A model generated the notes under the pieces. The model saw only the letters and a list, made by a program, of their open reading frames with translations. It had not been told where the DNA came from and made no database searches. A DNA stretch of 64,000 nt from Spodoptera frugiperda. Its lineage: Eukaryota > Arthropoda > Insecta > Lepidoptera > Noctuidae. The position numbers and the translations under genes are program-made. Shown here piece after piece: positions 8,201-16,200 of this stretch (within the stretch, counting starts at the first letter, position 1; each line of letters begins with the position of its first letter). The stretch covers positions 3,534,001 through 3,598,000 of the forward strand of contig NC_064236.1 of assembly GCF_023101765.2 (NCBI RefSeq). Direction: 5' to 3'.

Positions 8201-10527
8201 CAGTGATGTGGTAAGAAGTAGTACGGTGGTAGGTATCTATCAATACGCGTCATGTGCCCCAATGCTAGGTACTCCTTAAGAAAATCGGAGTACATGCTCT
8301 TTAGTTCGGGCGCACGATCTAACTTTCTTTCTAAGGAAAGAAACCTATTCTTCGCTGACTCATACGAATCGCCAAGCGAGTCAGTCGATTCACGTAACGG
8401 GATTCGAACTGCGAATCTACCTTCAGAATCACGAATGGTGGTGGAAGTAAATAGATCTTCACACAACCTATCGTCTTCGGTGTAAGTATTATTATTACCC
8501 GACTTGCCACTGTCAACCTCCTCTAGTTCCCAAAAACGTTTCAACTGACCTTCGAGTGAAGTTGACAATGAACAGTAGATAATATTATTATTACTAGTTT
8601 GGTTATTAGTAGAGTATGCTTTATTACCTAAAACCGTACCTGAAATAACCCACCCTAAACGCGTGTTTTGTAGGTAAGGCCCGGTAGGTAAACGAATTAA
8701 GCCTACTTGTAATAAATCCCAGAACACATCCGCTCCGATCAAAATATCTATTTCAGAGGGTACATAGTAGTCTGGGTCCGCAAGTTTAACGTTTTGCGGG
8801 ATTTGAAACGAATTGAAATCTAAACGACTATTTGGTAAACAAAACGTAATTTTAGGTAAAACGGAACAATTTAAACGTCTACTAAAATCGTTAAATCTCG
8901 AACGTATGACAAGGTCACAGGACTGTTCTGAACACATGACACTGTTACCTATCCCCGATATATTGAGAGTGGACTGTATAGTAGGTAAGTGTAATTTTTT
9001 ACATAACGATTCTGTAACAAAACATCGTTGGCTCCCACTATCGAGCAGGGCGCGCGCAACTATGTATGTATTGTTATTATTACAGACTTCAACGAGAGCT
9101 GTTGAAAGCAGAACCTGGTCTAATGTGTTAGACTGCACGGCTTGTTTCGAGTGATAAGAAGTGATAGAGTTTGGACCTAAAGAAGATGTGTTCGCATGTG
9201 CACTGTCCGTCGCGTTGTTAGCTGGCGTGTCAGTGTGTGTTAGCGTAGGTAGAAAACGAAGTGAGTTACAACTCGCGGTGTTATCAATGTGAATTAGGCT
9301 GTTATGTTTTTGTGTACATTGTTTGCATGGACCAAACTGACAATCGTCTAATGCATGTCCAGTACGTAAGCAATTCGTGCATATTACATTCCTTTTATTT
9401 TGAACAAACGTAAGCCTATCCTGGACAGGTAAATTAAGGAATGTAATGCACGAATACAACGCGTGGCTTCCGTCGCACATAATACATTTAAAAGCGCGCG
9501 ATGATTTTGCCGCGGACGTACTTGCGCGAGTCAGCTGTTTGTTAGCGACAAAACTACGCATTTGTTGACTTTGGGATGAATTAATTATAGATCGTTTTGG
9601 AGAATCGGTATTTTGTTTATGTCCTTGAGCCTTTAACATATCAAGGACGTCTGAACGGTTTTTTAAAAATTCAATAATATCATCTAACTTAGGTTTGTAG
9701 TCCTTTTCAAAGGTGTTCTTTTTATCTTCCCATTTTTGGCAAGTGTTAGGATCGAGTTTAGTTGTTATTAGAAAGATGACTAACGTGTCCCAGTGTTCTG
9801 TGGACTCGCCTAAGTTTTTTAATGACCTTAAGTTTTTAAGTACTGAATCTATTATTTTTCTAAGTTGAACGGGTGATTCTTTACTTATAGTAGGTAATGT
9901 AAACAACGATTGTACATGATTGTTAATTAATAATTTATTGTTGTCGAATCTATTAGTTAGTAATTCCCAAGCCACTGCGTAGTTATCCGAACAAAAATCC
10001 AATGATTTTATTACTTGCAAGGCACTTCCTTTTAATGAAGAACGTAAGTAATGATATTTTTGAATAGGTGTAATTTCCGTTGCGTTATGAATGAGAGATG
10101 TAAACGTGTCGCGAAATTCTAGCCAATTCTCGATTGTACCGTCAAAGGAAGGCAACGTGATGGTAGGTAATTTGACGCTGTTAGTGTTACCTTTCGTAGG
10201 TTTGGTGATGTTATCGTCACCTTTGTTACAAATACACGTCTTAGCTAACGACATACTGCTGTAGAATTGTGATTCAATGGATTCTCGAATCTCTAATTGT
10301 GTTGATAACTCTGGCTCATCACTCAAACCCTCGATCTCACTTTGAACTTCCTGGAAGTCGCTAAATATCGTTTCGGTGTTAGCCACACGTAATTTTATTT
10401 CGACGACCTGTTGTTCTAATATATTGGTTTTATCTAGTGAATTTATATATTTTTCAAATAAAGTAAGCCTACCACGAAGATTACCTCGTTTCCTAACCAA
10501 CTCACGCAACTCCGAATCTCGACCCAT
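5236..10527 (-). CDS. BEL/Pao gag-pol polyprotein
   Basis: This is a single 1763-residue open frame with no internal stops. Domains in order: a gag-like DUF1759 region (about 115-300, with LPSFDGTIENWLEF); a CX2CX4HX4C zinc knuckle (C383, C386, H391, C396); a DUF1758 aspartic protease with LLDSGS at 494-499; a reverse transcriptase with catalytic motif A near D833 and FYCDD at 906-910 (usually YVDD, so a Val-to-Cys variant); a Pao RNase H with D1081, E1125, D1155 and D1201; an integrase HHCC finger (H1387, H1392, C1422, C1425); the integrase core D1457, D1523, E1572; and a C-terminal DUF5641-like region (about 1660-1745). The start at 10527 is the first Met and lies about 200 bp inside the 5' LTR. 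The stop codon TAA lies in the first bases of the 3' LTR. All catalytic residues are present, so it may be active. It makes virus-like particles and integrates cDNA. Confidence 0.96.
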   Translation of the reverse strand: MGRDSELRELVRKRGNLRGRLTLFEKYINSLDKTNILEQQVVEIKLRVANTETIFSDFQEVQSEIEGLSDEPELSTQLEIRESIESQFYSSMSLAKTCICNKGDDNITKPTKGNTNSVKLPTITLPSFDGTIENWLEFRDTFTSLIHNATEITPIQKYHYLRSSLKGSALQVIKSLDFCSDNYAVAWELLTNRFDNNKLLINNHVQSLFTLPTISKESPVQLRKIIDSVLKNLRSLKNLGESTEHWDTLVIFLITTKLDPNTCQKWEDKKNTFEKDYKPKLDDIIEFLKNRSDVLDMLKAQGHKQNTDSPKRSIINSSQSQQMRSFVANKQLTRASTSAAKSSRAFKCIMCDGSHALYSCITFLNLPVQDRLTFVQNKRNVICTNCLRTGHALDDCQFGPCKQCTQKHNSLIHIDNTASCNSLRFLPTLTHTDTPANNATDSAHANTSSLGPNSITSYHSKQAVQSNTLDQVLLSTALVEVCNNNNTYIVARALLDSGSQRCFVTESLCKKLHLPTIQSTLNISGIGNSVMCSEQSCDLVIRSRFNDFSRRLNCSVLPKITFCLPNSRLDFNSFQIPQNVKLADPDYYVPSEIDILIGADVFWDLLQVGLIRLPTGPYLQNTRLGWVISGTVLGNKAYSTNNQTSNNNIIYCSLSTSLEGQLKRFWELEEVDSGKSGNNNTYTEDDRLCEDLFTSTTIRDSEGRFAVRIPLRESTDSLGDSYESAKNRFLSLERKLDRAPELKSMYSDFLKEYLALGHMTRIDRYLPPYYFLPHHCVQRESTTTKLRVVFDAGAQTSSGKSLNDLQLIGPPLLNDLVGILLRFRQYTFVACADVEKMFRQVLVQAEQRQLQLILWRDSKQEPLGIYQLNTVTYGTASAPYLAMRCLRQLAFECDDELVSSNILNSFYCDDLIFSHDNKQELLTLCENINKTLLSGCFPLRKWSFNFDVSPSDSFTKSLSLDKNAQCKTLGLGWCNSSDELHFKTNLNIDVDVSQLTKRKILSFISQIYDPLGLLTPVIITTKILIQKLWLYKIGWDDPVSSDLACLFSKIVSSFQYLPQIRVPRHVTTKHVQYLQLHIFTDASQDAYGACAYIRSVSTSNEPVVKLLCAKSKVAPLKPVSIPRLELCGALVGARLYKKIIESINLTFNNTYFWTDSTIVLGWLRTHPIALKTFVQNRVVEINDLTSGCTWSHVSGVLNPADMLTRGVNLPELVHKDLWWNGPGFILDGNLEKYNLPDIPSDLPELKPDKVVGLHASCNSFPFDKFSSFVRMTRCVAYMLRFIHNTRHKTNHIQGALSVEELRRSTILLARLSQIDSFPDEYKSLSIKSSNIKYSRNMSGLNLFFCDDLVIRVGGRLGNSDEFTYDKKHPILICSKHKFTSLLFEFKHKYLLHAGPQSLLATIREEWWPLGGRNLARSTVQRCLRCVRMKGKTLSPIMGNLPSSRLKPGFPFLITGTDYCGPVHILNRQGKGSRLIKCYICIFVCFATRALHLELVTTLTTNGYLLCLKRFISRRGKPAVIYSDNGKNYVGAAKDLGDFLANNSATLMDSMAGDEISFKFIPPYSPHFGGLWEAGVRSCKYHLRRVVGNSNLTFEEFYTVLVQVEAVLNSRPLTPLSSDPNDLLALTPAHFLIGRPLTTPICEDITDAATYRLPRYDRIEQMRQHFWQRWSKEFVSELQTRTKWQKNKGDLNENTLVLIKEENQPPLKWRLGRVLAVHTGKDGVSRVAKIRTASGEILRSFSKICPLPVDITPTENQVSRGGAC
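5242..5254 (-). promoter_or_regulatory. Polypurine tract
   Basis: On the minus strand AGGGGGGGAGCA directly precedes the 3' LTR. This is the usual place for the plus-strand DNA primer of LTR elements. The polyprotein frame reads through it. Confidence 0.8.
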
Positions 10528-10704
10528 GTTGATGGTTGTTTATAAGACAAAAGGAAAGTACTTACAAGTATCACCCGGAGTATGTAGAGAAGAATAATAA
10601 TTGGTACACTCACTCACTATAAACGAATACACGGTAATGATACACTTCGAAACCTTATTCACAACCACGTGCTTTACCACTTTTCTTCCGAAGTTTCTGG
10701 CGAA

Positions 10705-10722
10705 ATCCGGCTCGAAGGACCA
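10705..10722 (-). promoter_or_regulatory. Primer-binding site
   Basis: One base inside the 5' LTR the minus strand reads TGGTCCTTCGAGCCGGAT. TGG is the complement of a tRNA CCA end, followed by a T-arm-like stretch. I do not assign the tRNA species. Confidence 0.7.
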
Positions 10723-10723
10723 A

Positions 10724-10952
10724 TGTTTGTGGTCAATAAAACGAATTGCTTGTGGTTGTGATTTTGTATTGAAGAATAAACGAAAAATATGACAATAATT
10801 GATGAAAACGAAAAATAATAAAAAAACGACTGCGCTCGGCCGTTGCGATCGGCGAGTGTCGCCGCTGCCGCTCGCATGCAGCGCGCTGGCGTCGCGGCAT
10901 CCCTTTCCCCGGCCCCCGCACGGTGCGTCGTCGCTGGCTCGCGGCGTTAACA
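10724..10952 (-). repeat. 5' LTR of the BEL/Pao element
   Basis: This 229-bp LTR ends TGTTTGTGG...GCGTTAACA on plus. Downstream lies the TSD AAGAC (10953-10957). It differs from the 3' LTR mainly within 10765-10824. Confidence 0.95.
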
Positions 10953-11111
10953 AAGACTAACTATTCTCAATTGCTATTGCTCACGTCTGATAGGTAAACT
11001 TACGTACTTTCAGTTTCATCTTACTTAGTACTTTCAGTATCATTACGTATTTTCATCATGGTCATCATCATGGCACCATGATCTCCCTTGCTGACCTTTT
11101 TTTAACCTTAG

Positions 11112-11314
11112 GTGAAGGAGGACATGAGACAGACGAGTGGCTGGGCGGAGTGCGCGCGCTGCGGGACTCGCACGTGCGGCTCGTGCTGCGCCAGCTGCGC
11201 CACATCGAGCGCCTCAACCGCGCACTGGACCGCACCAACCAGCACAGCCCGCACAGACCACGAAGCCCCCGCAGCCCCCAAAGCCATCGCAGCGCGCGCT
11301 CCCGGCCGCGCTAA
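11112..11314 (+). CDS. Terminal coding exon of an unidentified gene
   Basis: A polypyrimidine tract ending TTTTTTTAACCTTAG precedes a strikingly GC-rich open segment, unlike the AT-rich surroundings. The frame chosen begins EGGHETDEWLGGVRALRD, passes through the helical, Arg/Leu-rich HVRLVLRQLRHIERLNRAL, and ends in a low-complexity Ser/Pro/Arg tail (RPRSPRSPQSHRSARSRPR) and TAA. An AATAAA signal follows only 9 bp later (11324-11329), which supports a true 3' end. The exon starts with two bases completing a codon. Upstream exons are not visible. If the model is right they lie beyond the BEL/Pao element, probably before base 1. I do not recognise the protein. Two other frames are also open because of the GC content, so the frame choice is moderately sure. 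Confidence 0.5.
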
Positions 11315-11329
11315 GTTATACTCAATAAA

Positions 11330-12266
11330 TGCACATTTACAATACGATACACAATCTTTTATTAATTTATGCCTTCTACTACAATATCTTAATGTTAAAG
11401 ACAAAGTCGTATGCTCCACCGCGACCTCGGAAAGTTCTCGTAGTGAGGCCATCCAGGTAGTTTCTATCACTGAATCTGAAACAGGTACCTCTCGAAAATT
11501 CCGTGTCTAATAATCACTAACTTACCGCTACGATAACAGCGAGCCCAGCACTATATCAGGCCGTTATAACAAAAGTGGCCTAAGCTTGAAACGGGCATTA
11601 GGCAGTGTGAAAATAGTGGGGTTTGAAATTGGATTTAGCCCAGTAATTGTAGGTAGAATTAGGCCAAAATCTCAGAATGTTTAGATATGAAGTCGTAAAT
11701 TCGTATAAACTTGTGTTTTGGCATCGTAAAACTATTCTTAAAAATGTACAAATGATTCGATGGCCGCAACTTCAAAAATAACAAAACGAACGCAATGCGG
11801 GCGAACCATCTGTTTCAAGTACTTAATAACCGTAGGATTCTAACCCAACTTATAGTACACAATTACTTAATATCTCCCATTTGATTTATATGGATGATAA
11901 AAACTTTATGCAAAAATCGACAAAGAAATGGATGAACTCGGCCAAGTAATAAAAGTAACTTCAGAATTTAGTAACGATACTAACATGAACAAGCTGGGAT
12001 TAGAAAAAATGTAAAAAAAAGGTAAAAACCAAATTACGTGCTGGTGATTATGTAATTGAAGACTTTAAAAAAGGAGATTAGATCAATGTGGATTCGATTG
12101 AACCAAGCGATAGTACCTACTTAGATTCTCCTATAAGGTATATGTATATCCAGGTAATCCTAACTTTCGTTCATGTAGCGTATGTACAGTTAAAACTGCA
12201 CAGTTAACTCGTAAGATGTATAGCATAACACATCGTACCTACTACGTCGTAGGTCGTCACAACTCT
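11330..12266. other. Intergenic, no gene seen
   Basis: No convincing exon is present. About 11520-11550 (CTTACCGCTACGATAACAGC) resembles part of the R1 LINE near 59112 and may be an old remnant. Confidence 0.4.
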
Positions 12267-12923
12267 GGCCGAATCCACAACACTGCGTTGCGGTGTCGCA
12301 TCGCAAAAATTTCATCGGATACGACCTTTTTTTGGTGACTCACGTCACCGCTCAAGCGCGTGTCGCCTCTCTTGCCGCCTCAGCCTTACGAACGCCACTT
12401 CTGGCATCCTACCGCCATTACGGCGACAGTGCGGATTTGATCATAGGCCATCGCGTCCATATCCGCCAGAATGTCCAACGGCGGAAAGCGAGCCAGGAGA
12501 GTTGCCGCCTCAAAGGACACAGTTCGGTATCCTTACTTTAGGATTAACCTTACTTAGGTTAGGCCTAGATACTTTATGTATCGCCCAACCTGGACCTGGA
12601 TTCTGTGATAAACAAGAGCCTCCTTGATTGCCTTCCAGGGTAGGGAATTAAAAGCGTTAACGATATCTAAACTTATCGCCAACGCAACCCTACCCTGGGA
12701 CACTGCCTGATCCGACAGCGAGCGAACGCGCAGTATCGCATCGATTGTGGACCGCTGCTGCCGGAAACCATCGGATACGACCTACCCACGATACCCACTA
12801 AACGCTAGCGCGTCGCCGCGTCGCGTACTCTTACGACGTGCCGTCACATCGGAAATTTCCACGATACGCGGCGTCGTAGATTTTTGCGATGCGTCGCCGC
12901 AACGCAGTGTTGTGGATTCGCCC
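12267..12923. mobile_element. Non-autonomous TIR DNA element carrying an R1 fragment
   Basis: The left end reads GAATCCACAACACTGCGTTG from 12271. The right end is its complement (12900-12920), and the match continues for about 45 bp (CGCATCGCAAAAAT). CTCT occurs just outside both ends and could be a short target duplication (uncertain). Without the LINE the element would be about 200 bp. No transposase is present. Confidence 0.65.
12328..12768 (-). pseudogene. R1-clade LINE fragment with 15-bp TSD
   Basis: The direct repeat CATCGGATACGACCT at 12313-12327 and 12769-12783 brackets the insertion. A T6 run at 12328-12333 is the poly(A) on the minus strand. The minus-strand translation gives GFRQQRSTIDAILRVRSLSD and ALAISLDIVNAFNSLPW, the RT motif A region of R1-clade LINEs. 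A downstream VGRYIKYLGL and a C-terminal piece (about 12360-12510) follow, with the intervening RT core deleted. It is non-functional. Confidence 0.8.
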
Positions 12924-13217
12924 TCTGGTGGGATATACAATGCGTTGTTCCATTGCAACACCCACGACACAGCGTAGCGCATTGCATAAATGAGACCTCA
13001 ATCTTACACAGCACGGTGCACATTGAGGTCTATGGTTTCTATTTCCCCTCTCTTTGGTTTCTATGTAACATTGTGACAAATAGCAGGTGACAGACAGACT
13101 CATGTCATATTTTTTAGGTTGCATACATCACAGATCGACGAACGAGTAAAGCAGCGTGGAGTAGTGGACGGCTCAACAGCCGCGGTCAGGGCAGAGGAAC
13201 CTTGAGGCGCTGGCGCC

Positions 13218-16200
13218 ATGTACTTCCTCAAATATGTAGCGACGAGGTTCGAGGACGTGAAGGCTGTAGGTGAGTACTGCGGTTGTATTCTCTACGATCT
13301 GTAATGGCAGATGAAACTGAACTGAACTGTATGAAAATAAATAAATCCTCTAAACTATTATAGAGTAAGATTTGATCTGAGACCATTGTTGCAGTATTGC
13401 CTGGTGAGAGTGAAGAAGACTTCGACCCCCACGCACATCGCCATATACCGAAGCCCACCACGTAAGCAGAAACTATCGTTAAGATATTTTCTGTAGTATA
13501 GTGACAATATTATAAATGTGAAAGTAACTCTGTCTGTCTGTCTGTCTGTTACACTTTCACGCCTAAGGCAGTTGTCCCACCGGTAACGATTAACGAGTAA
13601 CGAGTAGAGCTAGAACTAGAAACGAGTTAGCGAGTCGCGTGGCGCGAGTGCATAGTTCCGATATTTGTGTAGCTCGGCTATAAGCGAGTGTGCGAGTCAG
13701 GCGGGTGATTGATCGCATCACTACGATGCGCACTGTAGAGAAATGACCACAGGTTGTTCTCTCGGCGTGAGTTCTTATCGCTTGGCGAGTGCTGCCGAGC
13801 GAGTGTTATCTTTCATAGCTCTTGTCGCGCAGGCGACAAACTAGTGAAGCGAGCACTCGCCGGCAGTGTGAACAGTCAGCGATCAACTGTTTGTATACTT
13901 TTGTTTACACGGAAAGTATATCTATTGTACGTTTCTTGAGCGACAAAAGTAGCCGATAGTTTGTCGTTTTCTCGTCGTTGGTGGGACAACTGCCTAAACC
14001 ACTGAACCGATTTTGATGAAATTTGGTACAGAGATAGAATAGACCCTGAGGGACAACATAGGCTACTTTTTATTGCAAAAAAATAGGGGAGAAAGGGTAA
14101 AAAGGGGGGGATGAATGTTCATATGAAAATTCATCATTTTTTAAGCAGCAACAGTGAAACTTTGTATTTAGATACTTTATGATAAACGAAAGAACTTAGG
14201 CTAGAATAAAAAAAATACATTGTTAATTAAAGGCGTAGTCGATAGAAGAGATTAATGTTTGCTTGAAAATTCGTAATTTTTGTTACCTAATACTGTTACC
14301 TGTGGCTTCACTCGCGTTCGATTCGTACGTACCTATTTATTTTAATCGTCAATATCCCTACTACCATACTAATATTATTAATGCGGAAGTAACCCTGTTT
14401 GTCTTGAGGTTACGCTTACACGAATGTTTTTTATGGAATATAATAACGAAACAATGTATTTTTTTATTGATAGTACCTATATGATATACATATATTATTA
14501 TTGGTTACGTTTCATCGTGATTATAAAATGATGAATCGGCGGCTGTGGTCTCTATGGAATACATATCTTTAAAAATGCTAACAGTAACATATTCTGAATT
14601 AATTCAGATTTTACATGACATACGGCAGCATTTTGAACACCAACCACTAACACAACCACGCGGACGAAATCGCGGGCAAAAACTAGTAGTTTATATAAGG
14701 TATTCTAAAATTATCTACCACGGCCTTAATGGGAGGTAGTGACTTTGAAGATTACAATAGTAAATAAATTTCGTGTCCCGGACCTAATATAATGCATACA
14801 AATATAACATTAGTATGAAAATTTGCTGTTTGGGAGTAAATTGTGACCCCTGTTTCTTGGTCTTGGCTCGAGATGGATCAGCGCATGATAATGATACATA
14901 ACTAACTTGCAGCATCCCTTTCACCTCACAACTGGTTACAGATACTCTGAGACTATGATGCACATGCTAAAGGGGTGCCTAGGCGCCGGTCTGCTCGCTA
15001 TGCCCAACGCGTTCTCACGAATGGGCATCATATATGGCACCATTGGTATGGTCTTAATTGGAATTTTCGCCACTTACTGCATTCAAGTGCTGGTAAGTTT
15101 ACTCGGCTTATAAACAGTTTACACAGCTTAGTTGCATCATATTCTAGTTTTCAGAATAGTATAACAAATGTTTTAGTATTCATAGTGGAATAATCCTTTT
15201 CCTATTTTGGAGACGGTTGACGGCTATCACTAGTATACAAGCTACATTAGTCCGGTCAATTTAGACATCCGAGGTTACAATAATTCCCAACAAGCTGAAA
15301 AGTAGGATTATTCAAATACCACCATGTAAAACGTCCTCGTCGATTTGCCAGGGGATGAAATATTACATTCCATTCCTGGATGTGGCATCGTCAGTCTGTG
15401 CCCAACCAGAGTTTAATGTTGATTACCGACGCAGTCTTGGAGTCAGAAGCGTGCTTCAAAAGAATCAAAGTGCTTATAACCAGGTTGCCAAATCATGAAA
15501 AAACGCATTGCAGAGGGCTCACTTTAGCCATATTGGCTGAACAGAGAATAACTTCGCACCCAGCGGGTAGTAAGGCGATTTGATCCCTGGCCAAGTCGGT
15601 TGGATTGAATTTCTGTGACTCCTAGTTATTTTGGAGGTCGATGCGTATTTTGTAAGCTATTTTTAAAAATAAATATCATTTATCATCAGTTTCATAAATT
15701 AACGGCACAGGTCTTTGATTGCCTTTAATATATTTTGCCAATATATTGCCACATGTCCACGTCTGTCGGCAGGTCCATGCACAGTACTTGCTCTGCAAGA
15801 GGAAGCGACGCGGCTACATGGCGTACAACAAGAGCATGCGCGTGGCGGTGCAGGACGGTCCAGTCTGCATGCGTGGCCTGGAAGGATTTTTCGCAAATGG
15901 CGTAGACTTCTTTCTTTTATTTTGGCAAGTGGGAATCTGTGCCATATATTTTGTATTTGTGGCAGAAAATGTGAAACAGGTGCATACTATTTACCGTTAA
16001 TAACATACAGAAGTATACTGTATGGGGTTACCTACCAACTGATAAACCCATCAGTCGGTAGGTGACCTATCAGTACATAATTATGACTCATATTGCTTGT
16101 TAATTTTTACATTTTGTTTATTTTTATTTTTTACGTTTATACGAGGGTTAGCACTAAAAGTATCTCAAATGAAATATTTCCACTGTTTCTGTCATATTAC

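Larger units (their letters stand above)
5012..10952 (-). mobile_element. Complete BEL/Pao LTR retrotransposon
   Basis: The element is bounded by two ~230-bp direct LTRs (5012-5241 and 10724-10952), each starting TG and ending CA. The 5-bp duplication AAGAC flanks it at 5007-5011 and 10953-10957. Transcription runs on the minus strand: 5' LTR on the right, primer-binding site at about 10705-10722, one polyprotein of 1763 codons, a purine tract at 5242-5254, and the 3' LTR on the left. The domain order gag, protease, RT, RNase H, integrase with the Pao-specific modules assigns the superfamily. No envelope-like frame is present. The intact frame suggests a recent insertion, although the LTRs are not identical (see findings). 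Confidence 0.95.

Noticed and set aside
11108..11510. Alternative open frames on both strands over the GC-rich exon
   Set aside because: They are overlapping shadows of high GC content. Only the frame ending at 11314 has a matching acceptor and a poly(A) signal.
12293..13124. Open frames around the TIR element
   Set aside because: They cross TIR and LINE boundaries and have no family features.
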